From Nesterenkonia sp. Act20 (GTDB taxonomy: Bacteria > Actinomycetota > Actinomycetes > Actinomycetales > Micrococcaceae), in NCBI RefSeq assembly GCF_019173455.1, contig NZ_JADPQH010000002.1, forward strand, positions 77,490 to 141,489: a DNA stretch of 64,000 bases, given 5' to 3'. Positions within the stretch are counted from its first letter, which is position 1, and every line of letters starts with the position of its first letter. Made by a program: the position numbers and the translations under genes. A model generated the notes under the pieces. The model was not told the DNA's origin. It worked only from the letters and a program-made list of their open reading frames with translations, and ran no database searches. This document shows, one piece after another, positions 7,935 to 16,017 of this stretch.

Positions 7935-8624
7935 ATGACTGCAAAGTGGTCGCTAAAGATGTTCTTGGCAGGACTTCAAAGCACCGCCCAACAGTTAGCG
8001 AGAGGTACGGTGAGCGAGGTGAGCGCTCCGGATGTCATGGTCGAGGACCAAAAGCTCTACATGCGCCAGATGGTCAGAGTAAAGCTTCGGCTCGAGGAAG
8101 CCAGGCACCTGCTGTACAAGGCGAAGAGAGACGAACGGGACCTGTTGTACGCCACGTTGCAGTTGCGCTTGGCGATAGAAGAGACCGCGTGCGCATCGCT
8201 CGTTGCCAATCGTACTTCTTTCGATGACGGACAGAGAGCATTCACGCTAAGAAAGTTCGAACACGTACAGAAGGCCTTGAAGGCACTCAATCCTGACTAC
8301 TGGCCCAATGGGATTTTCGAAGAAAGCCCTCAAGGCGGAATTCCTACAGTATGGACAGATAACCCCGACGCTCTGTCTGGATCTGAATGGATGAAAATGT
8401 GGGGCAAACTCAGTGAACGTCTCCACATGCGGAACCCCTGGGAAGCTCACCGGGATTTGTCTAGTGACGCCACTTTCCTGAGAGCTGTGCACTCCAAGCT
8501 AGTCAGGACCCTCAGTTCACATATCGTGACGTTGGTAGGTGGTGAACACCTCGTTATGGCGAGGCTGTGGAGCACTCCGGTTGAGGTTTACATTTTTACC
8601 GCCGTGGGCCCTGATCCTGCCTGA
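7935..8624 (+). CDS. Orphan island protein of unknown function
   Basis: A 229-residue soluble, largely helical protein with no signal or membrane segment. Residues about 45-110 (DQKLYMRQMVRVKLRLEEAR, then LYATLQLRLAIEETACASLV) form long amphipathic helices, and the C-terminal part ends in a hydrophobic VEVYIFTAVGPDPA. I do not recognise a family. The start lacks a clear ribosome binding site; an internal ATG eight codons downstream (7959) is an alternative. It lies alone between an attachment-like repeat and a minus-strand gene, inside an island with defence-like cargo. I infer it is expressed cargo, from its intact length only. Confidence 0.5.
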   Translation: MTAKWSLKMFLAGLQSTAQQLARGTVSEVSAPDVMVEDQKLYMRQMVRVKLRLEEARHLLYKAKRDERDLLYATLQLRLAIEETACASLVANRTSFDDGQRAFTLRKFEHVQKALKALNPDYWPNGIFEESPQGGIPTVWTDNPDALSGSEWMKMWGKLSERLHMRNPWEAHRDLSSDATFLRAVHSKLVRTLSSHIVTLVGGEHLVMARLWSTPVEVYIFTAVGPDPA

Positions 8625-8914
8625 CACGACCTCAATGGCCTCATGGCGTCCATCCGCACCAGCGGCTTGGTGGGCCTGTCACGCATTCCAAAGAACTGAT
8701 GCACCCTGCGCCCCGCGGAGCACACTGGTCAGGGTAACCGGGAATCTCACACAGCTTGTAGGTCAGATACTTCACCGTATGCACACGGGTCTAGACGTTG
8801 AGCCCCACCACGTTCAGAGATGAATTCACCGCTACGGCATGCGTCGGCTGGAGAATCGCCTCCCACGGCTATCGAACGTGCGTCCGAACCCGTTCGCCGC
8901 GCTACTGCCGAATG
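8625..8914. other. Intergenic spacer, no gene seen
   Basis: About 290 bases between two convergent genes. At 8791-8814 there is a CTAGACGTTGAGCC string that resembles the outer part of the ychF-end repeat by transitions only and lacks its 11-base core. I do not count it as an attachment site. Confidence 0.3.
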
Positions 8915-9466
8915 TCACACGAGCGGGTGCAACCGAGGGTTGCTGTCCGGCGGTAAATCCCAGCCATGTCGAGCGTGGAGCTTCTGTACGGCGTCGGCCG
9001 CGTGGGTTCGCAACCTCAACAAAACCCGACCTTCGAACCCCACCGAGCGGAAATGCCTGAGGTTTCCACTGAGTGCCTGCGCCCAGCTCATGACAGGGTC
9101 AAGATTTTTTAGATGCCGCTCAACCGTGTCACCGGGCTTCGCAACCTCCATCACCTGACGCCCAATCGTCGCGCCAAGGACACGCTCGGCTTCGAGCCAC
9201 TCATCAAGACCTTCCACCTCATGGAGCTCATCGACGAGCGCGATCATCGAGATTCTGAGGTTTGCCAGACGCTCCCCGATCGGCTCGGCGGTTGGGTCGA
9301 ACCCTATAAAGCGTTGCACCGCTTCTTGCAGGGCGGACCATCGCGCATCTGCAGACGCCCGCCGGGACTCATGCAACGCTTCTTTCGCGCGCTTATTCGA
9401 CAGGTAGGTGCCACCGAACGCGACACTCAACGACAACAAAGAGACAATCAGCGCGGTCACTTCCAT
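8915..9466 (-). CDS. Membrane-anchored protein of unknown function
   Basis: Taking the ATG at 9466, the protein has 183 residues: an N-terminal membrane helix (MEVTALIVSLLSLSVAFGGT), then a basic, helical coiled-coil-like stretch (SNKRAKEALHESRRASADAR) and a soluble helical domain on the cytoplasmic side. No family is recognised. A longer frame reaches 9622, but its extra 52 residues are Gly-rich and unlike a coding N-terminus. The gene is divergent from the DUF4062 gene at 9642, with about 175 bases between starts, so the two may share control. Small membrane-anchored helical proteins are common partners in defence cassettes; here that is only inference. Confidence 0.6.
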   Translation of the reverse strand: MEVTALIVSLLSLSVAFGGTYLSNKRAKEALHESRRASADARWSALQEAVQRFIGFDPTAEPIGERLANLRISMIALVDELHEVEGLDEWLEAERVLGATIGRQVMEVAKPGDTVERHLKNLDPVMSWAQALSGNLRHFRSVGFEGRVLLRLRTHAADAVQKLHARHGWDLPPDSNPRLHPLV

Positions 9467-9641
9467 TCCAACATCTTCACACAAAAAGGTGAGTTGCCCA
9501 CGTCCTGCGCCGGACCCTTGAATGCCCTGAAGATGGATCCAGAGTGGCACCGAGATCTTTTCATCGCCGCGACCCACTAGCACCGCCGCTCCCCCACGAC
9601 TCATGGAATCGCAGTCCCTCATGATGTGCTAGACATCTTTC

Positions 9642-10724
9642 ATGGATCGTCGCTATCAAGTCTTCGTCAGTTCAACCTTCACCGACCTGATCGAGGAGCG
9701 GAAACAGATCATCCAAGCGCTGCTGGAACTGGAATGCCTCCCGGCTGGCATGGAAATGTTCCCCGCTGCGGACGAGGACCAGTGGACACTCATCAAGGAG
9801 GTCATCGCCCAGAGCGACTTCTACGTGGTCGTGGTGGGCGGTCGCTACGGCACCGTGAGCGAGCAAGGCATGAGCTACACCGAAAGGGAGTACGACTACG
9901 CGGTGGAACTAGGCATCCCCGTCCTGGGGTTCATTCATGCGACTCCGGGAGACATCCCGGTCAAAAAGTCCGAACGGGACGCAGCAGCACAGCAGCGTCT
10001 AGAGGAGTTTCGTGCCAAGGTACGAATGAAACACGTGAGGACGTACACCGGGGCGGAGGACTTGGGTTCAAAGGTGTCCCGCGCCCTGAACATGGCGATG
10101 CGCCGGACCGATGCCGAGGGGTGGGTGCGGGGGCGTTATGCCATGACACCGGAAGTGCAGACCGAGGTGGCGCAGCTTCGCGCTCAGGTCGCCGAGCTGA
10201 AACAAGAGGCTCAGTCAGCAAACGTGGCAGACGTCAACATTCCCGACGACGTTGCTTCAGGCGAAGACCTGTACCAGATGGAATGCCTGGTGGCCTACTA
10301 CTCGGCCGAGGCGCTTCATGCCCAAGTAAATTTCCTTGAACCAGCAGAGGAGTTGCAACATTCAACCACGGTGCCTGTGACCTGGAATCAGATTATGAAG
10401 GAACTAGCACCCCGACTCCTAGACGAGGCAAGCGAGCGAGAGCTGGCCAAAGCCCTCGACGCCTACTCGCATCGATTGCTGGTCGGTGATCACCAAGAAC
10501 TGTTGCCCCCGGCGCGGGGCGAGATCGTGCACGTTGGAATTTCCACGCAGACCTTTGACGACATCATCATGCAACTGTTTGCGCTTAACGTTACAGCGCA
10601 CGGGACTAAGTCACGCGGTGATGCGGATGGAAACAAGTATTGGCGATTGACAAAAACTGGGCAGGACACCCTCCTCAGGCTGCGCGCCATCAAGAAGCCA
10701 GTCGCGACACCGCCCATTCCGTAA
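9642..10724 (+). CDS. DUF4062-domain protein
   Basis: A 360-residue protein. The first ~100 residues are a DUF4062 domain: YQVFVSSTFTDLIEERKQII, the PAGMEMFPA motif, SDFYVVVVGGRYGTV and the YTEREYDYAVELGIPVLGFI strand-helix. The fold of this domain is Rossmann/TIR-like, and DUF4062 proteins are found in prokaryotic conflict and signalling loci. A coiled-coil linker (TEVAQLRAQVAELKQEAQ, about 170-187) leads to a C-terminal helical region ending in a possible winged helix (DIIMQLFALNV...YWRLTKTGQDTLLRLRA). It is divergent from the membrane-anchored protein gene. A sensor/effector role in defence is inferred from family and island context. Confidence 0.75.
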   Translation: MDRRYQVFVSSTFTDLIEERKQIIQALLELECLPAGMEMFPAADEDQWTLIKEVIAQSDFYVVVVGGRYGTVSEQGMSYTEREYDYAVELGIPVLGFIHATPGDIPVKKSERDAAAQQRLEEFRAKVRMKHVRTYTGAEDLGSKVSRALNMAMRRTDAEGWVRGRYAMTPEVQTEVAQLRAQVAELKQEAQSANVADVNIPDDVASGEDLYQMECLVAYYSAEALHAQVNFLEPAEELQHSTTVPVTWNQIMKELAPRLLDEASERELAKALDAYSHRLLVGDHQELLPPARGEIVHVGISTQTFDDIIMQLFALNVTAHGTKSRGDADGNKYWRLTKTGQDTLLRLRAIKKPVATPPIP

Positions 10725-11030
10725 TCTGCGGGTTTTGCCTGTGTCGGTCGACGACTCCACCCTGGAGGCAACCAAGCTGACAAGCTTTGGATCTCAGTCC
10801 GGCCCAGAACTTCGTGCGACTCGGACCGCGTGACCTCCGTCGGCACGGTAGCTCCCGTTCCCGCGAAGTCCGGTCTCGACCCACTATGTGGACCTGGGGG
10901 ACGTGGTGCCGTACAGCTCACCCGTGCCGCCTAGGAGGGTGATCCAGACAATCAACAGCGATGTTCTTACGCCAGACAAAACCTTGCCACGTCGCCGTCT
11001 CCAGCGAAGTTCGAACGTTTCCGCTGCTAA
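10725..11030. other. Intergenic spacer between convergent genes
   Basis: About 305 bases lie between the DUF4062 gene and the HEPN-motif gene. I see no coding frame, tRNA or strong hairpin. The short frames here lack start signals. Confidence 0.35.
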
Positions 11031-11942
11031 TCAACTCTTCCAGTGCGACCCGAATAGGCCTTCGGCGTCCTGCAGGTTGTTGCTGAGTGACTCGAGCAAC
11101 TCGATTCGAGACGCGTTGGTCGCTGCCGGGCGCGTTTCCAACCAAGTGGCGAGCAACAAATAGTACGACGCCAAAAACATGAAAAATGGGTGAGTGTAGG
11201 TTCGCAGGGTAGCGTCGCTGCTTACAAAAGGGGAGAATGAAGAGCCGTGGAAACGTTCATTTCGGGCTGTGTAAAGTAGCAGGAGAACAAGAAAACGAGC
11301 GAGAGACGTTTCGTCTAGCTTAAACTCGCCACTCTCCCCCAGCGTGAGGCTCTCGCCTCTCAGCGCACGTCGCAACAGCATTGCGCCCTTCCGCCGATCG
11401 CCGGGAGACGAACTATTGCCGAATGTCTCCCTCAGGTATTCAAAAAGATGACGTAGAGCCGGAGTTGTCCTACCGTGAAACCGACTCATTAGTCCCGGCT
11501 CCGCCTGATCTGCGAGAAAATCCTCGACGAGTCGCTTGTACGCAAACTCGCACGTCTGAACCGGAACGCCAGAACATATGGCTCCGACAACAGCCGGGTC
11601 CAACCGAACTGATGCGCTCTCGAGTCGATCAGTGATACGTCTACCTTCGAACTGCGTGGTTTCGAGCTCGAAAGCTTTCCAGGTCGAGTCGAATGCCTGG
11701 TCAACCCGTGTTGGAAGGGAGTCGAAGGCGTCGATTAGGTAGCTCAACTCGCGATGAAACTCCACATCTTCGAGATTATTCAGCACTACAGGCCTGAAGA
11801 AAGTCCCTGTCTTTGACGCCACTCTATCCGCGAATGCCTGCTCAATTGGTAACGGAGAACGTCGTTCGAGTACCCCCGATTCGGCCCATCGCTCTATTGC
11901 GCTCAAGCGCCGGGCCCGTTCGAAAGTAGGTTCATATTTCAA
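11031..11942 (-). CDS. HEPN-motif protein, probable RNase effector of a two-gene module
   Basis: A 303-residue helical protein. Near the C-terminus the sequence LLLLYTARNERFHGSSFSP contains Arg227-Asn228-x3-His232, the RNxxxH active-site motif of HEPN ribonucleases, in the sequence setting (helix, RN..H-G, then Ser/Thr and a second helix with HPFFMFLASYYLLL) seen in Apea-like HEPN proteins. The N-terminal 200 residues match no family I know. Its ATG overlaps the end of the upstream gene by four bases (ATGA), so translation is coupled. Codon use is distinctly less G/C-rich than in the core genes. RNase activity and a defence role are inferred from the motif and context. Confidence 0.65.
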   Translation of the reverse strand: MKYEPTFERARRLSAIERWAESGVLERRSPLPIEQAFADRVASKTGTFFRPVVLNNLEDVEFHRELSYLIDAFDSLPTRVDQAFDSTWKAFELETTQFEGRRITDRLESASVRLDPAVVGAICSGVPVQTCEFAYKRLVEDFLADQAEPGLMSRFHGRTTPALRHLFEYLRETFGNSSSPGDRRKGAMLLRRALRGESLTLGESGEFKLDETSLARFLVLLLLYTARNERFHGSSFSPFVSSDATLRTYTHPFFMFLASYYLLLATWLETRPAATNASRIELLESLSNNLQDAEGLFGSHWKS

Positions 11943-12484
11943 TTCTTAACCCCACAATTTGATCTACTTCTCATTTTCGGGAGGCGCACTACGAGACCAC
12001 TATTGACTTTACCCACCAAAGAGAACCGATTCGGCTCTAGCGAATGAACCCGAAGTTCGTCTAGAACAGTTGCCGGGTCAACTCGAGTTCCCACAAGAGC
12101 ATCCGAACCTGCTCGGTGCGTCGCGGTCTGCTGCCCCCGGTACACCTCAACGCGAGTGCCTTCTTCAATTGCGCGGCGACAGACGGCGCGGCAGTAGTAC
12201 GCGACGAACTGTCCGTCGCCGAGCGCCGACGCGGCGTCGCGGAAATTGACCCTTTTTCCGTCGCTCTGAACCTTCAAAAACACACCCGCCGAAGCTAATG
12301 CCTTGCTGAGCGAGTCGGCATCACCGCTGCCAAATGCATCTCGCTGTGCGTCAAAGTACAGGGTGTTCGATCCCGGGAGCGCTCGCGCGCTGATATATAC
12401 GCGCCCATGAGCTACGTCGTCCTCAAACTCCTCGAGCATCAGATCACGTGTCGTCGAGTCGAGGTCCTCGAATATGAAAGTCAT
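11939..12484 (-). CDS. Upstream partner of the HEPN-motif protein, unknown function
   Basis: A 181-residue soluble protein (opening MTFIFEDLDSTTRDLMLEEF) with no family I can name, no Cys cluster and no membrane segment. The middle (GDGQFVAYYCRAVCRRAIEE) looks like an amphipathic helix and the C-terminus is basic (RLPKMRSRSNCGVKN). It is the first gene of a two-gene operon and overlaps the HEPN-motif gene by four bases. Only 28 bases separate its start from the ychF stop, so its promoter lies inside or at the end of ychF, or it is read from the ychF transcript. By position it could be an antitoxin, sensor or adaptor; nothing in the sequence decides this. Confidence 0.6.
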   Translation of the reverse strand: MTFIFEDLDSTTRDLMLEEFEDDVAHGRVYISARALPGSNTLYFDAQRDAFGSGDADSLSKALASAGVFLKVQSDGKRVNFRDAASALGDGQFVAYYCRAVCRRAIEEGTRVEVYRGQQTATHRAGSDALVGTRVDPATVLDELRVHSLEPNRFSLVGKVNSGLVVRLPKMRSRSNCGVKN

Positions 12485-12512
12485 GCTCCGCTGTCTCTAT
12501 TTCTGGCCGGAA

Positions 12513-12536
12513 CTAAACGTTAAACCGGAACTCCAC
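12513..12536 (-). repeat. ychF 3' end acting as right attachment-like repeat
   Basis: The last codons of ychF (VEFRFNV, TAG) form the reference copy of the repeat found at 5591-5613 and 7731-7752. Insertion at a gene's 3' end with regeneration of the coding sequence is the classic pattern for tyrosine-recombinase islands. Confidence 0.6.
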
Positions 12537-13604
12537 GACGTCGCCGTCCTTCATGACGTAGTCCTTGCCTTCGATCCGGACCTTGCCCGCGGACTTGGCC
12601 TCGGCCATCGATCCCGCCGCCACCAGGTCATCGAAGTTGACGATCTCGGCCTTGATGAAGCCGCGCTGGAAGTCGGTGTGGATCACGCCGGCTGCCTCGG
12701 GCGCCGTCGCACCCTGGTTGACGGTCCAGGCGCGGGTCTCTTTGGGACCGGCGGTGAGGTAGGTCTGCAGCCCGAGCGTGGAGAAGCCGACGCGGGCCAG
12801 CTGGTCCATGCCGGACTCTTCCTGCCCGTTGAGCTCGAGCATCTCGCGGGCCTCCTCTTCGGAGAGCTCCACCAGATCCGCCTCGAGCTTCGCATCGAGG
12901 AACACTGCGTCTGCCGGGGCGACCGATGCGGCGAGCTCGGCCTGCTTCTCGGGAGAATTCAGCACGCCCTCATCGGCGTTGAACACGTAGATGAAGGGCT
13001 TGGCCGTCAGCAGGTTCAGCTGGGCGAGGTGTTCCATCTCCAGCTTGTCCTTGGTGATGGAGCTGAAGATCGTGTCGCCGCGCTCCAGCGTCTTCTGCGC
13101 CTTGAGGTAGGCATCAAGCGTGGCCTGCTCGGCTTTGCGCCCCTTGACCTGCTTCTCCAGCTTCGGGATCGCGTTCTCCATGGTCTGGAGATCGGCCAGG
13201 ATCAGCTCGGTGTTGATGGTCTCCATGTCCGAGGTGGGATCCACCTTGCCGTCCACGTGGATGACGTTCTCGTCCTCGAACACGCGGACCACCTGGGCGA
13301 TCGCATGGGCCTCACGGATAGTCGCCAGGAACTGGTTGCCCAGGCCCTCCCCCTCAGAAGCACCCTTGACGATGCCCGCGATGTCCACAAAGGAAACCGT
13401 GGCCGGCAGAATCTTCTGCGAACCGAAGATCTTCGCCAGCGCGTCCAGGCGCTCGTCGGGGAGGTTCACGATGCCCACGTTCGGCTCGATCGTGGCGAAC
13501 GGATAGTTCGCCGCCAGGATCGACTGACGAGTCAGCGCATTAAAGAGGGTCGACTTGCCCACATTGGGGAGTCCCACGATTCCGATAGTCAAAGCCACGG
13601 TCAC
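12513..13604 (-). CDS. ychF: Redox-regulated ATPase YchF (Obg-family)
   Basis: A 363-residue TRAFAC-class P-loop NTPase of the Obg/YchF group, which prefers ATP over GTP and binds ribosomes. Visible are the P-loop GLPNVGKST (residues 10-18), the switch I region [12 protein letters not shown], the Walker B/G3 DIAG, the Q-F-L-A-T-I-R G4-side helix, a coiled-coil insertion ([15 protein letters not shown]) and the C-terminal TGS domain ending [13 protein letters not shown]. It is full length and intact despite the island at its 3' end. The upstream 268 bases form a divergent promoter region with betT. Confidence 0.97.
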   Translation of the reverse strand: MTVALTIGIVGLPNVGKSTLFNALTRQSILAANYPFATIEPNVGIVNLPDERLDALAKIFGSQKILPATVSFVDIAGIVKGASEGEGLGNQFLATIREAHAIAQVVRVFEDENVIHVDGKVDPTSDMETINTELILADLQTMENAIPKLEKQVKGRKAEQATLDAYLKAQKTLERGDTIFSSITKDKLEMEHLAQLNLLTAKPFIYVFNADEGVLNSPEKQAELAASVAPADAVFLDAKLEADLVELSEEEAREMLELNGQEESGMDQLARVGFSTLGLQTYLTAGPKETRAWTVNQGATAPEAAGVIHTDFQRGFIKAEIVNFDDLVAAGSMAEAKSAGKVRIEGKDYVMKDGDVVEFRFNV

Positions 13605-13872
13605 CTAACCTACCGCGCAGACCCGCTCAACCGCGACTTTCCGGGCCTGTGTGAGGCTGTCCTGCCCTATCCGTGCTGGAGTCGCCCACATACACTGAGG
13701 ATCAGCTCCGGATCTGAGCCGATTCTCAGCCGTTCCACGAGATTCAGCTCACATTCTCCAGGCACTCGTGTCACGCATGCCGCGCAGGCATGTCTAAGAT
13801 GCCTGAGGTTCATCACCGAATTAATACCGATACACAAGCGAACTGACACAGCACTGGAAGGAACATAACTTC

Positions 13873-16008
13873 ATGGCATCGGCCACGCATGACGTCTCGA
13901 ACGACGTCCCCAGCGAGGCCCAGGGGAACGGTTCCAGCCACACCCCTGCGCGCTCGAAGGTCAATCTGCCGGTCTTCATCGGCTCTGCGGTGATCATCAT
14001 CGCCTTCACCCTGTGGGCCTGGCTTGCACCAGACACCGCCTACACCACCCTCGAAGCCGTCTTCCTGTGGATCGGGGAGAACCTCGGCTGGTACTACATC
14101 CTCACCGCCGGGATCGTCGTGGTCTTCGTCCTGATCGTCGCCTTCTCCCGGGTGGGTCGCACCAAGATGGGACCTGACCACTCCAAGCCGAAGTACAACC
14201 TCTTCACCTGGACGGCGATGCTCTTCGCCGCAGGCATCGGCGTGGACCTGATGTTCTTCTCCATCTCCGGGCCCGCCACCAACCTCACGACGGCCCCCGG
14301 AAACGAAGCCGGCTCCTCCGGGGCCACCGAGATGGCGGTCCTGTGGACGCTGTTCCACTACGGCATCCCCGGCTGGGCCATGTACGCGCTGATGGGCATG
14401 GCCTTCGGCCTCTTCGCCTACCGCTACCACCTGCCGCTGAGCATCCGCAGCGCGCTCTACCCGATCATCGGCAAGCGCGCTCAGGGCGCCACCGGCGACG
14501 GCATCGAGATCGCCGCCGTGATCGGCACCATCTTCGGCATCGCCACCAGCCTGGGCATCGGCGTGGTCTTCCTGAACTACGGGCTGGAATGGCTCTTCGG
14601 CATCGAGCAGGGCACCGGAGCGCAGGCGGGACTGATCGTCCTCGCGGTGATCGTCGTGATCTTCTCCGCCGTCTCCGGCGTGGACAAGGGCATCCGACGC
14701 CTCGCCGAGCTCAACGTCATCTTCGCCGTCATCCTGCTGCTCTACGTGCTCATCGCAGGTGAGACCACCTATCTGCTCAACGCGCTGGTCAAGAACATCG
14801 GCGACTTCGCGGCCTTCTTCCCGTCCATGCTCTTCGACACCTTCGCCTACAACCCGCCCGAGGGCCAGTGGCTCGAGTGGTGGACGCTGTTCTTCTGGGC
14901 CTGGTGGATCGCCTGGGCCCCCTTCGTGGGCCTGTTCCTTGCCCGCATCTCCCGCGGCCGCACGCTGCGCCAGTTCGTGGTCGGGACCCTGATCATCCCA
15001 TTCGGCTTCATCCTGCTGTGGATCTCGATCTTCGGCAACGGCGCGATCTGGCAGTTCCTGCAGGGGAACACCGAGTTCATCACCAATGCGGTGGCGAGTC
15101 CCGAGGCCAGCTACTACCTGCTCCTCGAGCAGTACCCCGGCGCCACCTTCACCATCGGCCTCTCGGTGATCACCGGCCTGCTGTTCTACATCACCTCCGC
15201 AGACTCCGGTGCGCTGGTGATGGCGAACTTCACCTCCAAGTCACTCAGCGCCTCCGACGACGGCGCCCCCTGGCTCCGCGTCTTCTGGGCGCTGGCCACC
15301 GGCGCGCTCACCCTCGCGGTGCTGATGCTGGACGGGGTCTACACGCTGCAGATGGCCACGGTGATCATCGGATTGCCGTTCTCGGTGGTCATGTATCTGC
15401 TCATGATCGGAGTCTGGCGAGCCCTGCGCATGGAGCGGTACAACCGCGACTCGCGTGAGGCGACGCAGCCCTGGATGCCTGCCGAAGGCAGCCGCTCCGA
15501 GCGCAGCGGCATGACCTGGCGTCGTCGTCTGGCCCGGGGCATGCACTTCCCCTCCGCCAAGCAGGCCACCGAGTTCATCGACACCGTGGCGGCCCCAGCC
15601 GTCGAGGAAGTCGCCTCCGAGCTGCGCGAACAGGGCGGCCACGTCAGCTGCGAACGCGGCACGGTACCCGGGACCACCATCCCGCACGTCGATCTGCACG
15701 TGTACTTCGGCGAGCAGACCGAGTTCAAATATCAGGTCTACCCGGTGGCGTACTCCGTGCCGAGCTTCGCCCGCAGCATGCGTCCGACCGAGGAGACCTA
15801 CTACCGTGTGGAGACGTTCTCCGCCACCGGCTCCGAGGGACACGACCTCATGGGCTACACCCAGGAACAGGTCATCGCCGATGTCCTGGACTCCTATGAG
15901 CGTCACCTCACGTTCCTGACCATGAGCGAGGAGGGCGGCCAGTCCGCCTCCCTGCACACCGACAGCAACATCCCAGACGACTGGGACCATGACCGCACGC
16001 ACGGATAA
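13873..16008 (+). CDS. betT: BCCT-family choline/glycine betaine transporter (BetT-like)
   Basis: A 711-residue secondary transporter of the betaine-choline-carnitine family. It has a ~35-residue polar N-terminus, twelve membrane segments (about residues 33-525) with the tryptophan-rich family motif (EWWTLFFWAWWIAWAPFVGL) and RISRGRTLRQFV, then a long cytoplasmic C-terminal domain of about 180 residues (RGMHFPSAKQATEFIDTVAA...), as in BetT proteins, where it takes part in osmotic gating. An AAGGA ribosome binding site precedes the ATG. It is the first gene of betT-betB-betA with nine bases between genes. Choline import fits the two downstream enzymes. Confidence 0.93.
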   Translation: MASATHDVSNDVPSEAQGNGSSHTPARSKVNLPVFIGSAVIIIAFTLWAWLAPDTAYTTLEAVFLWIGENLGWYYILTAGIVVVFVLIVAFSRVGRTKMGPDHSKPKYNLFTWTAMLFAAGIGVDLMFFSISGPATNLTTAPGNEAGSSGATEMAVLWTLFHYGIPGWAMYALMGMAFGLFAYRYHLPLSIRSALYPIIGKRAQGATGDGIEIAAVIGTIFGIATSLGIGVVFLNYGLEWLFGIEQGTGAQAGLIVLAVIVVIFSAVSGVDKGIRRLAELNVIFAVILLLYVLIAGETTYLLNALVKNIGDFAAFFPSMLFDTFAYNPPEGQWLEWWTLFFWAWWIAWAPFVGLFLARISRGRTLRQFVVGTLIIPFGFILLWISIFGNGAIWQFLQGNTEFITNAVASPEASYYLLLEQYPGATFTIGLSVITGLLFYITSADSGALVMANFTSKSLSASDDGAPWLRVFWALATGALTLAVLMLDGVYTLQMATVIIGLPFSVVMYLLMIGVWRALRMERYNRDSREATQPWMPAEGSRSERSGMTWRRRLARGMHFPSAKQATEFIDTVAAPAVEEVASELREQGGHVSCERGTVPGTTIPHVDLHVYFGEQTEFKYQVYPVAYSVPSFARSMRPTEETYYRVETFSATGSEGHDLMGYTQEQVIADVLDSYERHLTFLTMSEEGGQSASLHTDSNIPDDWDHDRTHG

Positions 16009-16017
16009 GGAGCACGA

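Larger units (their letters stand above)
5591..12536. mobile_element. Composite genomic island at the 3' end of ychF
   Basis: The block is bounded on the right by the last codons of ychF (12513-12536) and on the left by a near-copy of them (5591-5613, 20 of 22 bases identical over the shared core). A third, weaker copy lies at 7731-7752. All genes inside are accessory, with codon use less G/C-biased than the flanks. Bases just inside the copies at 5613 and 7752 resemble each other (both run CATT.CG and reach GTAACC), as expected if two elements with similar left ends accreted in tandem. No integrase gene remains, so current mobility is doubtful. The boundaries are inferred from repeats, not tested. 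Confidence 0.6.

Noticed and set aside
8791-8814. Possible fourth attachment-like repeat (CTAGACGTTGAGCC)
   Set aside because: It matches only the outer half of the ychF-end repeat and lacks the CGGAACTCCAC core, so chance is likely.
12474-13868. 464-codon plus-strand open frame over ychF
   Set aside because: Opposite-strand shadow of ychF; no start signal and no recognisable family.
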